NCBI GenBank assembly: GCA_015350385.1 | Contig: WNKI01000005.1 | Coordinates: 1,496,505 to 1,560,504 of the forward strand | Direction: 5' to 3' | From: Aculops lycopersici | Lineage: Eukaryota; Arthropoda; Arachnida; Trombidiformes; Eriophyidae | Length of the DNA stretch: 64,000 bases | Shown: piece by piece, positions 23,379 through 34,887 of the stretch | Layout: every line of letters starts with the position of its first letter | Position numbering within the stretch: position 1 is the stretch's first letter | Made by a program: the position numbers and the translations under genes | Notes under the pieces: generated by a model | The model's database searches: none | What the model was told of the DNA's origin: nothing | What the model saw: the letters and a program-made list of their open reading frames with translations, nothing else

Positions 23379-24152
23379 TTATTTTTGCTGTGGCTTATTG
23401 ATCTTAATTTTCTTTTTGAGATCATTGAGTGATGCGGATATGGGTCTTTTAAAGGATTTGGTCGCCGATGGACTAGATTTACTTCCAACTGTATCATTAG
23501 AACTATCGGTTATCACATCTGGTTTTGATATTGCTCTCTTGCTCAACAGCCTGATAGCCTCCTCTCTGATGTCATCTTCGTCATCTTCATTTGATTTTTG
23601 TCTGGTTTCCTCAATAGCTTCGAGCTGTTTGTCATGAATAATTTTATCGACATCTATCTTATGGTAATCTCGTTTGAGCAGTCTTAGGTTCTGGATTTGC
23701 TCGCTGGCCTCCATTTGCCGCTTGCTAGCGTTTGTTCGACTTTCTAAGTGCTTCATAGGATTTATTTTCTCCTCCTCTTTCTCTGCTTCGGCCTCTTCAA
23801 CTGCCTGCTTTTCTGCCATCTTGAAGGCCATAAAGTTCTCAGTGGCACCAGATTCGACCTCATATCCATCGGGATTGGTTCGAAATACTATCTTGCCCAT
23901 GCATCGCGGGCAGTTTATGAGAAATCTGTAAACCACCATGATTCCCTCATACCTTTTATCCTCAACAGTTTCCTTCTTGGCATTGAACTTCTTTTGGAAG
24001 CCAATATATTCGCCACAGGTGGTGCACTTCATATTGAATGGGGCCATCATACGAACCTGTTTCAGGTCATTGGGTTTCTTTTTGTTTCTAGGCACCTTGT
24101 CCGGGTCAAAATCTGGAGGGTAATACTTGTTTATTACCTTGCGTTCTGACAT
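23379..24152 (-). CDS. YJU2: Splicing factor YJU2 (CWC16/CCDC94 family)
   Basis: Single exon, 257 residues from the ATG at 24152, which begins MSERKVINKYYPPDFDP as in other YJU2 proteins; an ATG 21 bases upstream is less likely. The zinc-binding core has CTTCGEY near residues 48-54 and CPRC near 89-92, between KFNAKKETV and a GATENF segment. These are the family's hallmarks. A Glu/Lys-rich helical region with NPMKHLESRT and a basic tail (KKKIKINK) follow. YJU2 joins the spliceosome around the first catalytic step. It is convergent with PSMC5, with about 226 bp between the stops. Persistence of this factor fits the presence of introns despite their rarity. Confidence 0.93.
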   Translation of the reverse strand: MSERKVINKYYPPDFDPDKVPRNKKKPNDLKQVRMMAPFNMKCTTCGEYIGFQKKFNAKKETVEDKRYEGIMVVYRFLINCPRCMGKIVFRTNPDGYEVESGATENFMAFKMAEKQAVEEAEAEKEEEKINPMKHLESRTNASKRQMEASEQIQNLRLLKRDYHKIDVDKIIHDKQLEAIEETRQKSNEDDEDDIREEAIRLLSKRAISKPDVITDSSNDTVGSKSSPSATKSFKRPISASLNDLKKKIKINKPQQK

Positions 24153-24762
24153 TTTGAGTTTTAGTTTGATCAATTGAACTTCAGCGTCAGTTTAGTTAAG
24201 ATAGTAGATTAATATGATATATCTGGGCATGAAGTCCAAATAAGCTCTCAGGTCGACGAACTTCAGCTCTACAGACGAGTGGGAGTGAGAGACGACATTG
24301 ATTAGCCACGTTAATGTTGTGACAACATATTTTCTTGCTGCAGATTTCTGGGAGACGAGCAAAGCATTGAATGCAGTGGCAGCAGCTGCTCTTGTGTTTA
24401 TAGTCAAACCTGCCGATTCGCACACAAAACTGCAGATTATGCTTGAGCTACCTCCCTGTATCATACAGGCTGTATGTCTGCCTGCTTCTCTCTTTCTCTC
24501 TCTCTCTCTCTATCTTATGCAGTTTCTGTGCGCAGCATTTACACTCTCTCTCTCTCTCTGCCTGTTATTCTTGCTGATGTCTGATTTTTGCATCCTAAAA
24601 CGAGTCAAATCTGATCGATTTGTTACTTTTTGATTGGATCACCCAATGAGCTTATTAGTTAACTCCAATTACTAGATCTATTTCCAGCGTGATGATCATC
24701 CAGCATCATCTTACGAACCAGTTTATCTCCATCGGAAGCAAGAACCCGAGACTCACCTTGTT
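24153..24762. promoter_or_regulatory. Shared upstream region of YJU2 and attractin
   Basis: 610 bp between divergent starts. It contains two CT runs (about 24489-24512 and 24543-24560). No gene is supportable. Confidence 0.4.
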
Positions 24763-27700
24763 ATGAGGAAGCGCGAGCAAACTAGGATTAATATTATTTC
24801 TCCCTTGTTGTTGTTATTTATTCACCACCAAACCTCTCATATCTTAGTTAATGCAGGCGCTCCTTCGCCACCAAAGAATCTAGTCGACCCTTATACGCAT
24901 TCACCTAATGACAATACAAGCATTAACTTGAACGCCAGCAGCTCAAAGCAATTTCAGAATGGATACCCGCCCTTCCGCCAGGGAAAAGGTGGCTTCGATA
25001 CCCTGGGCTCGTATAAATCAACAACCTCGCCTCCGGAAACCACCATTGCCGACCACTCATCCTCCCTAGATATGAGTAGCTCCGATTATTACTATCAAGA
25101 CAATCGTGGAATGACCACTGTACCAGATTGCAAGGGACGTCTCAAGTTGAGCGGAACAAGAGGATATATAACAGACGGTCCCGGTCACTACCAGACAAAC
25201 TTACAATGTGTCTGGCTAATAGACTCTGGTCGACTAAATGCCACCATTAGACTGCAAGTTCATCAGTTCAACACTGAATGCAATTACGACTTTCTGTATA
25301 TATTTGATGGCGACTCCATTTACTCACCTCTCGTCGCAGCTTTATCAGGTGATATGAGGGACTTTGGCTCATCCTTTGTGGACACAACAGCACCCGAACA
25401 TTTGATCTCAAATCTAGACAACAACAGTAGCAACATCTCTCCGAATAACAAGAACTCAGCATCGACTCATTTCAACAACCCTGTGATGCCAGTTGGTCTT
25501 AGCGAATCTCGGCCTTTAGAGTTGAAAGCCACATCTGGTAAAGCTTTCGTCTATTTTCATAGTGACACTGCTCAGAGTATGCCAGGTTTCTATCTAACCT
25601 ACAGTATTGATACCTGTCCACTAGATTGTTCAAACAAAGGAGAATGTGATTACTCAAGTCTGAAGTGCAAGTGCTACACTGGACATTACGGAACTGGGTG
25701 TCAGTACACTCTATGTCCAAACAATTGCACTTCACCCATACATGGTCGTTGTGACCAGGAAAAATCGTGTGTCTGTAACAAAGGTTACTATGGTTTAGAT
25801 TGTTCTGATATTGAAGTGACCCAAATGTGGCAATCGTTGCCAGAACAGTCCTCGGATAGCACACTAGCTAGAGCCTTTCACCAAGCTATTGTTGTCAACG
25901 AGACAATGTGGATCATAGGAGGCAAGACTCAGGCTTTTAGCAATACAAATATGGGTATTTTTAGACGTAAGCCAACTCAAATGGTATTGAGCTTCGATAT
26001 AGCAAACAGAAGTTGGACTGATAACGTGATTGTTGGAACCACTGGTATTGATCATCTTGCAGAGTTGTCTGGTCACTCGGTAGCAGCCGACGGTAATAGA
26101 GTATATGTTTATGGAGGCTCAGCTATGAACAACTCTGTCTTGGACGCACTCACTGTGCTAGATACCAGCAACAACTCGTTATATCAGCTCTTCAGTTATA
26201 AGAAAACACACGAGCTTATGGCACCAGTAGCAACAGTTGGTCATTCCGCGATCATTGTCGATGGTATAATGTACGTCCTCTTAGGATATAATCCCCATTA
26301 TGGCTATCTAAATTTTGTACAAAAATATGAAATATCCACGAGCAGTTGGTCTATTCTACCTCGACGAGGGAGCTCTGTTAGTGGACGCATTGGACATTCC
26401 TGCACTCTAGATAATGAAACCGCAATGGTATATGTCTATGGAGGCCACAACGCCTTTAGATCAAACAAACTATACGCCTTCGATCTGAAGACAGAATCGT
26501 GGACTTTCTTGCAACCGGGTTCATCCCCCAGATATTACCACAGTGCTGCCATTCTTGACCGTCAACTTATTATCTTTGGTGGCAACAGCTACAGTACAGC
26601 TCACCAGAGCGACCAATGCTTTCACAAGACTTATTTAACCTATGATCTAAGCTGCTCTGAGCCACTGAAGAATGACACAAACCTCGAGTGTCCTCGGAAG
26701 TGCTGGCAATCGATCGACGACAATGAGCCAGGTGTGTTGAAGCGACATGGTCACAGTATTGTTGCTCATGGACGTGAGATTGTTTTGTATGGTGGATTCA
26801 ATGGAGTTGTCATGGACGACATTCGCTTCATGGACATTGGTAGCTGTGATAAAATAACCGATGTGTTCAATTGCGTTCTACCAAAATTAGCTTTAAATTG
26901 CAGATGGAACTTGCGGGAAACCAAATGTGAGAATAGAACAATCCAGTCCCAAACTTCATTAACTACCTCAGAATATCAAGCAAATAGAACTTGCTCTAGC
27001 GCTTTGAGCATCAATACGAATGCCTGCGAGGGACGTGAAACTTGCTCAGATTGTCTAAACACTAATTTGGGTTGTGTTTGGTGTGGCAATACTCTCTCGA
27101 GGTGCCAGTATGGGAAGTGCAAGTCTTTCCGCAGCGAGCCTATCAGAACAGTTGAGGCTTGCTTCAGGGACTCTGTACCGGAAGTATCAAAAAGTGTCGA
27201 GAACAGGAACACCACTATCAATGGACGAGTGCATTTCAACCAATTGATAGACTACGAGATGGACTGTAAGGTAGATAATTGCTGGCTTTGTCACTCAAGA
27301 TCCTATTGCTCCTGGCAGAATGATGGTTGCGTTTACAACGCGCCCTCAACCAGTCTCATCCCGCCACCCTACTCACCCTCCTCGCAGTCGGATGATGGAA
27401 TGGACATGTATGATCTGGGCAGAAGTATGCAGAACAACACACATCTCATCCGAAAATTGGATCCACTCAACAAGTCAATTTGGTCAGCCCTGACTAATAG
27501 TTCAATGGACCCATGGACTTTCCATGATTGCGAAGCACCCTGCTATAAGCGTCACTCGTGTAACGAATGCACCACTACCAAGTGTATTTGGTGTAGTACG
27601 ACAGAGCAGTGCATTGACTCGACCGCTTATTTTGCCTACCATGCAATAGGCCAGTGCATGCACTATGTTGCTCATATGCTCAAGTGTCCCATTGCCTCAT

Positions 27701-29173
27701 GTTCAGATATTGAAACTTGTGACAAGTGTTTGACTAATCCCCGATGTGGCTGGCTAAATGACATTAGCAATACCGGAAAAGGTCGATGCATTGAGGGCAA
27801 CAGTTCTAGTCCCTCATTTAGCAATGCCCTCATTGAGGGTGGTTCCAGCTCCTCGCCAACATCTAGCTCGATATCGCTGTTTTCGCCCACAATACTCACT
27901 AATTGGCACTATTCTAGTTGTCCAGCTTGCCAATGTAATGGCCACAGCTACTGCAAGGGAAATAGTAGTATCTGCATGAGCCCGTGTCAGGATAACACCG
28001 ACGGGGAGCATTGCGATAAATGCATCCAAGGCTACCACGGCGACCCAATCAACGGAGGCTCATGTAGACCCTGCAGGTGCAATGGCCACGCTCACACTTG
28101 TAACCGAGAGACTGGTAGGTGTTATTGTTCCACCAAGGGTATTACCGGACACAATTGCGACAGATGCGATGAGAAGAACTATTACTCAGGAGACCCGTTA
28201 AGCTCGGGCAATGGAACTTGCTATTATAATTTAACCACCGATTATCAGTACACTTTCAACATGTCCAAACCAGAGGATTTATTTTATAACGATATTAATT
28301 TTATCAACTTGCCACTAAGGAAAGACTCGGACGTTGACTTCACAATCGGTTGCTCAAGACTGGCACTTGTTAATATCACAGCTGGAACTAGCTACAAGAC
28401 TCGTAGACCCTTACACACAAATTTAGAGTGTGGCTCATTTAGACTTAGGTTTGCCCACGAGCGTCATGGATTTTCCGATTCAAATTACTCATTCTTTGTC
28501 CATGTTTATAAGTTTCAGACACCCTTTGTGCTGCACGTTGCCTTCTCGCAACATAGGACCTTCTATTTACCTCAATTCTTTTTGACTTTCTCAAGGTAAG
28601 TTACATATCACTGGTCAAGTTTGTGTCGTATGAGTGCTTTCAAGAGAGACCGGAAATAACTAACCATTCATACAAATCTCCCCAGTTGTTTCCTATTCTT
28701 CTTCCTCCTCTCAGGATTAGTTTGGAAGCTTAAACATGAGTATGACCTATACATTAGGCGGCAAGTAAGTATCGAAAAAGATCCAAAGTCACTAGTGACA
28801 ATATCAGTAATCCTCGAACAACCACTAACCAACCAAATAATTTTCTTTTTATCATCCTCAGCGACAATACATTGAAATGGAGCAAATGGCCAGCCGGCCA
28901 TTCTCAACTATACTGCTCGAGATGTTCAAACCTTACTCGAAGGCAGCTTTAGTTTCCGGTCAAACTCCAAAGGCCGAGCCAACTCCAATTTCGTTCGAGC
29001 CATGTTTTGGCGGCAACGTCGGTGTTCTCAGCTTATTTGTGCAATTACCAGGCCGACCAAATTTAGCCATCGGATCGGCTCTCGTTAGCCTCAAAGATGA
29101 TGGCTCTTGTGATGACGACAGTGTCTCAAGCAAGAGATCAGAGAAACCCCACACCACAGTGAAAGATGTTTGA
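24763..29173 (+). CDS. ATRN: Attractin family membrane protein
   Basis: Exons are 24763-28595, 28686-28764 and 28862-29173; the introns of 90 and 97 bp keep the frame and give 1407 residues. In order: an N-terminal hydrophobic signal (ISPLLLLFI); a CUB domain from about residue 123 with a Ser/Asn-rich insertion; EGF-like Cys clusters (about 287-350); kelch repeats with repeated YGG motifs (about 355-690); several Cys-rich PSI-like modules; and two laminin-type EGF modules (CQCNGHSYC, CRCNGHAHTC). Then come a galectin-like segment, a transmembrane segment encoded across the first intron (FSSCFLFFFLLSGLVW), and a tail with MEQMASRPF as in attractins. Attractin-type proteins act at the cell surface. 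A C-type lectin domain is not visible. The second exon codes for the membrane segment and first tail residues. Confidence 0.95.
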
Positions 29174-29542
29174 TGGAACAATTAAATCAACTTCAAATTA
29201 ACTGTGTCGATGGGACTAAGATTTATCCAAGAAAGAATCATTTCCACTATCCTTCATATTGACTTTCTTTTCTGCAGATCACTCGCTCGATAGAAATTTA
29301 ATTTATAAATTATTGTTCATATAAACGATTGGCACAACGGATCTCCTTTCTTCTACAGTTGAACTCTTTCTCTTCATTGAAACACTTGTCGATTTTTCCT
29401 CTTTCTTAAGTTGGTTCACATGTGCTGTTGGAAACCTTTCTCTCTATTTACATTATATATGTGAGTCCTATGTATGTATACTGTCGGGTGTAAAGCATCA
29501 TTCGATGACTCGTTGCATCTTGATCATTTATCATCATCACCA
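29174..29542. other. Intergenic DNA between convergent attractin and alpha-actinin
   Basis: AT-rich 3' flanks. No gene is present. Confidence 0.5.
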
Positions 29543-32500
29543 TTAAGTCGATTGGTAATACAGCGAAGTGGCGAAGGATGTGTAGTCGAGTGCGCCACTG
29601 ATGCCGCTCGCGAATGGCTTCATCCTGTTGATACAATACTCGGCCTGATCCTTGGGCAACTCCTGACGCAACTCCTCCTCCGTGATGAACGGCCGATCGC
29701 TAGCCAGAATTCTAAACGAATCTAATATTTGCTCAGCAGTGTCGCGATCAGTGCTCTCGCGAGTCATGAAGTCTAGAAAGGAGTCGAAGGTAACAAATTT
29801 AGTTCCATTTGGATCCACTAGACTCATAATGCGCCGGAAGTCCGAGTCTCCCTGACGATCGTTTCTGATTGAGTAGCCCAAGCTAACCAAACAAGAGCGG
29901 AACTCCTCGGGCGTTAGCTGGCCTGAGCGTTGCTTGTCAAAATGGTTGAAGGAAGCCCGGAAGTCGTTCAATTGATCCTGGGTGATTCCCTTCGAGTCGC
30001 GAGTGAGTATCTGGTTTTCAACTTCATTCACATTCCTATGTATGGCAGTAAGTAGTTGCTCCCATCCAACTCGTAGGCTTTCCATTGTGTACTGAGTGTA
30101 CTGGTTCTCGAAGATCATTTGCTCTTGCACTTCTTGGTGTATCTTCTCCAGTTCGTCGATTTGTGGTCGATAGGTGTGAACCGTGGACTCGTACTGTCTC
30201 AACTTGTCCAGTTGGTCCTCGAGCGAGCCAGCCACGCCCATTCCAATTGCCGCCACTCCGTCCATCTGGCCCTCGATCCAGGGACCAACCACATTGGCCC
30301 TAACGGCAAATTGGCGTCGCAATCCTTCGTTTCTCTCCTGACGCAACAACTCGCGACTCAACACCGAGTCACGCTCAGGTATCAGCTCCCTAAGGTCGCG
30401 CCACTTGTTTGCAATCTCAACGGAAGTGAGCGTGGTGTATGGGTTCTCCAGTCCTCCTGGTATCTCGTTTTGGCCTACAATAGTCTGCACCTGGCCAGCT
30501 AGCCCTGTGATAGACAGATACTCCTGGTCGGCCTCGCTAAGTGTGGACTTAAACTTCTCGTGGGCTGCGATCAATCGTTGAATTTCATCAACAGTATGCA
30601 CTATAAACATGTCCACGAGATCCTCGCGCGACGAATCGAGCCAATTGTTGAATGGCGCGGCTCGCTTTGCAAACTCCAAATGCAACCTGTCGATATCCTC
30701 GAGTAGTTGCTCGGCCGACTCCAGGTCTTGCTTTCGTCTCTGGGTTAGTTCTTTAAGCAACTCCCATTGTGAGCAAATACGTTCACGTCTCGTGTTGGTG
30801 GTGGCCGAATCACAGTAGCCTAAGTCGTTGAGCTCAGCGGCAATGGCTGCAATTTGCTCAACTCGATCCTGATGAGCGACTAGGTCACTTTCGAAAGCTT
30901 CGTGCTTCTTTTTGATGGCCTTCACGTCATTGAGCCGACTGTTTCGGTAATCCTGTGACTGCAACATTCCCTCCTTGCCTTGTGTCCATGACTCGTGAAT
31001 GTCGCATTTGTGATTGAATTTCTTGGCCAAGTGCTCGAGTCGCTCCAAGCGCATCATCTCAGATAGTAACCATTCCTCGAAGCCTCGTTCGGCTGTTTGC
31101 AATCCCTTCCACGCGTTCACAATCTCGACAATCTCCTTGCCCTGGGTCGGGACATAGGCTGGCCGATTGTTGAGACGCAACTTTGTTTGGAGGGTATTGA
31201 AGTTTGTCTCTAGTAAAGCTTTTTGCTCAACGCGTGGCGGCTTCTCCTTCTGCCTGTAGCGTCTAAACTCCTCCAACTTCCGCTGGGCGCCACTAAGTGT
31301 GTTGTCTGTGGTCCTATTCTCTAGCCAGGGAGTCTTTCTCTCGATCCATTGCAACAGGTCGCTAGCAGAACGCTCGTACTCTTCCATGAGTCTCTCATTA
31401 TCCTGATTGACGCGCAGAACCTTGCAGATTCTATTGGCCGCAGTCTCAGCCTGGAAGTTGAGAAGTTGCAAGAGAGAACGTTAGCACTAATCGAAGGGAA
31501 ATAGCCAAGCTAAGCACAGCAAAGGTCTTTTGCTAAGACGAGGTAGAAATGGGACTTACCTGTTGTTGATTAGCAAAAGTGTGGTAGTAGGACGAAACGT
31601 AAGTCATGATTGCCTTCTCATCAGGCTTCAGACTAGATTTTATGTCTATACAGGCGTAAGCGTGGCAGGTAGTTTTTGCGTAGTTCGTTTGTCAAGCGGG
31701 TTAAATTAGATATTGGGTATTCGGTTAGTTATTTGACGAAGCAAAATCAAGCGTATTAGTTATGTCAGCAGTCCAAGCAGAAGGTTAGATGTTTTGCAAA
31801 GCTAGGTGAGAGTAACCAAGTTGATGAGAGCTGCAACAGAATAATAAATTTCGCCACTCAACAGGTTGCTCCTCCACTAGTTGGTACTCTAGACAGGAAT
31901 CTTCCGGATGCAATGGCGCGACGTGCGTCAAATGCGTAGAGTTAAACGTCGACAGGGTCAGTCCTCATGAGAGAGGAGCTAAGGCGAAATGCGAGCGAAG
32001 ACGACGAGTTCATGTAGATTGTGACCGATAGCATCTCACTCCTTAACGTGTGCGCTTATGGCTTCAACAAGTTGCGGAGGCTTGGTGGTGGCGATCATGG
32101 TCTCTGTTGCATCCCATATGACTGCTGCTCGCGAATCCCCGAGTTGTGTATGCTAGTTTTCTAGCCAAAGGGCGACAGCATCCTCTAGTGACTTGGAATC
32201 GTCTTCCAAGCTCTGGACCAAATATTTGCTTTTGGAACACAAGCTGTTAGTCATATGTAAATAGAGCATCGAATCGTAGTGTGGCGAGTAGATTCAGTTG
32301 GAGTCCAGTCAGAGTTTGAGTTGGTCGCGACATTCACCAAACGTCATACTTGAAGTGAGAAACAAACTGAAGCGAGTCGCTGACACGGGGAAAATCAGAG
32401 CAGCAGCCGAGTCAAGATAAAATTATCTAGGGTTTCAGCGGTCGCTCAGGCTGGGTGGGTAAACACGAGCAACGCGTAGTTTAAATTATAAGGCATTTTA

Positions 32501-34887
32501 CAAGAATCATGTGGTCAACAAATCGGCTGCCCGTAGCGCTGGGCCTATTGTTAGTAGTGGTCACATGTCAGACACTTGTTGATTGTTTGAGGGACAGCGA
32601 GCATCGAGTTCAGTTAAATCGAAATCAAGTGCAACAGCATCGTCATGATGAGATTCAGCAGCAGCAAATAGAGCAACAGCAAGTTGTTGATGTAAACGAG
32701 CAAGAGGGTTTGCCTCAAGTGAGCGATTCAGACAACAAACCAGTGATTCCAAGCATAGAAACGAATGCCAACAGTCAAGTGGTGTTTGTCAACTTCACGC
32801 GAGTGGTTAATGACGGGCTCAAGAACGAAACCACCCGAATCGTTGATGGGCCAAATCTAATCAAACAGAATGGTGAGATTGCTTGTGGTGAGATGAACCG
32901 AAACGGGAGGCCTAGCATGTCGGCGGAGACTGTAAACAACCCGCTTCCTAATCGAATAGTTGGCGGCACCAAGGCCGATCCGGGCGAGTTTCCGTTTCAG
33001 GTTCGACTAAACATTAGATCTCGCCGAGGGTCCAGTTTGTGCGGTGGAGTCATCATAGATCAGCGACACATTCTCACTGCAGCTCACTGCATGACAACTT
33101 GGTGAGTCTATCATAAATTTTTAGCATACAGATACTATAACTACACTACACGATAATTAGAACAAAACACTAACTCCAACATTGTGAACGGTATTTGGAA
33201 TATGATATTGCGAGCAGCAGTAGTTACTTAGTGTCGACTACGTCGATCGACCCATCATCTATCACCGCTACCATTGGTGACCTGAGGATCACCGTGGCGG
33301 ATGGCGAGCAATCAGTTGGAATCGAAAAGGTTACGCCCCATCAACAGTACAGCGCTTGCTCTTATTCGCACAATAATTACGACATCGCCATACTGAAAAC
33401 AAGAAGGCCAATGCCATGGGTCTTCACGCAAGATGGTTTCGGTAGCATCAACAGGATTTGTCTGCCACACCCGAACCAGGAGTACTCGGTTGGCGAGAAT
33501 GTCACAGTTAGCGGATGGGGCGTCATGACTGAAGGCGAGGGTGTTATTTCGAACATTCTAAACGCCGTCGACGTGCCTATCATCTCGTACGATGAGTGCA
33601 AGGCAGCCTATGGACAACGTGTAAATAGAGATCATGTTTGTGCTGGCTTGAAGGCTGGTGGCAAGGACTCTTGCCAGGGCGACTCAGGTGGCCCTCTTAT
33701 TAGACGTCGCGGAGGCCAAGCGGAACTCGTTGGCGTGGTGTCATTTGGTTACGGATGCGCTCAACCTGGCTCGCCAGGTGTCTACACAAAGGTGTCGCAC
33801 TATATCGACTGGATTCAAAGGAATTTGTAGAGATGTATTGGGGAAGTAGTGAAAAGCATAATGCATTCAAAGAGGCTATAGGAAAAGATATTTGGATCAG
33901 CAAGTAAGCAAGCAGCAACTATCTAAGTTTTGCTTTACCTGATGTAATCCTTGGAAGGCGTGGTAGAAGCAGGACAGGTATGTCATGACTGCTCTTTCAT
34001 CCGGCCTAATCATGAAGGCCATGTCTGTATAGCATCAATAATAATTATTTATCACGTCCGGTATTGCGAGTATTAATATTTTGGAAAAACAGTTGATTTG
34101 AATGATGAAAACCAGGATGTAGAGTGTCAACGATAGAGAAAGATTGAACAAATTTGGATGCAATAACAATGATATTATTAACAATAAAGTGCTCAACTAA
34201 GTCGTTTTGTGGAAAGAGAATGGGACAATCAACATGTGGTTGCGCGTACTTACCTTCGGCGTCTAACATCTTGGGTATGTTCAAATGCTTCTCTGCAACA
34301 TCGAAGGCTAAGTTCAAATTTCCGACTGCATCTTCTCGCGACAGGGTATTGTAATCGATCAAATCTGGTCGATGTCTATGGATCAAGGCGCAGAATGCAA
34401 GTCCATCCTTCCAACTATTGTGGAAGTTTTGAACGTTTACGTTTTTGTAGGGCGAAGTTTTTCTCTGACACCAGAGCAACAGGCCCTCCTTGGCCGTTGA
34501 TGCTTCCACTGCAATGTCTTGGATAGCAAATCTAAGAATGATGGTCCAGATAAGACCCAGGGTCATCTTTGCATTTCCATCAACAATCTCCTCAGCTCCA
34601 ATACTGACTAACTTGACATCCTTGCTTGCAATAAAATCGAGTGCCTTGTTGACGTTTGCAATCTTGTGGAAGCGCATCTTGCCCCGATCTGGTTTGGGCA
34701 GAGTTTCGCCGGCAATAACCTCGAGCAGAAGCATCAACTTGAGGCCATTTCTGAAATCTTCCTCGATGTTCTCTATTTGAGTATCGGCCTTTCTCAGGTG
34801 CGAGTTGCACCAGGCGGTGAACGTCTTCCTCTGTTGCTTCTCCCATGCCGGATCTAACAGTCCAACCCACTCTTCCTCTTGCTCCAT
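29543..34887 (-). CDS. ACTN: Alpha-actinin
   Basis: Exons: 34887-34254, then one of two 86-nt alternatives (34024-33939 or 31645-31560), then 31450-29543; each version gives 875 residues. The first exon holds the actin-binding pair of calponin-homology domains, with LLDPAWEKQQRKTFTAWCNSHLRK-type sequence, FRNGLKLMLLLEVIAGE, and WCQRKTSPYKNVNVQNFH. The large last exon holds four spectrin repeats (first with ETAANRICKVL, then HEAFESDLVAHQDRVEQIAAIA and LHLEFAKRAAPFNNWL). It ends in EF-hand-like domains (FNHFDKQRSGQLTPEEF; MSLVDPNGTKFVTFDSFLDFM). The protein cross-links actin as an antiparallel dimer. An in-frame open stretch with a good acceptor at 34948 precedes the first ATG, so an upstream exon is possible. 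A protease gene lies antisense in the large intron. Confidence 0.95.
31560..31645 (-). other. ACTN: Alpha-actinin alternative exon B (86 nt)
   Basis: Flanked by a CTGTATAG acceptor and CAG|GTAAGT. It reads D-IKSSLKPDEKAIMTYVSSYYHTF-type sequence in the same phase as exon A and aligns with it residue for residue. Only 109 bp separate it from the large last exon. Confidence 0.88.
31646..32508. other. Alpha-actinin intron DNA upstream of nested protease
   Basis: No gene is supportable. A TATAAG-like box near 32489 could serve the nested protease gene. Confidence 0.4.
32509..33830 (+). CDS. Secreted trypsin-like serine protease nested in alpha-actinin
   Basis: Exon 1 is 32509-33101. Exon 2 begins at 33215, 33218 or 33221, since three in-phase AG acceptors stand in a row, and ends at 33830. 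Residues 1 to about 27 are a signal peptide. A Gln-rich propeptide with a free Cys follows, then the activation site RIVGGT near residue 151. The catalytic triad is complete: His in LTAAHC (exon 1), Asp in NNYDIAIL, Ser in CQGDSGGPL. Asp is six residues before the catalytic Ser (KDSCQGDS), which predicts cleavage after Lys/Arg. No clip domain is visible. The substrate is unknown. The gene lies opposite in orientation to alpha-actinin, between its two alternative exons. The polypyrimidine tract before the acceptor is weak, so the splice site is the least certain part. Confidence 0.85.
33939..34024 (-). other. ACTN: Alpha-actinin alternative exon A (86 nt)
   Basis: Flanked by CTATACAG and CAG|GTAAAG. 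In frame after the first coding exon it reads D-MAFMIRPDERAVMTYLSCFYHAFQGLHQ-type sequence, the family's linker between the second calponin-homology domain and the first spectrin repeat. Its length equals that of the second alternative exon. Confidence 0.88.
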
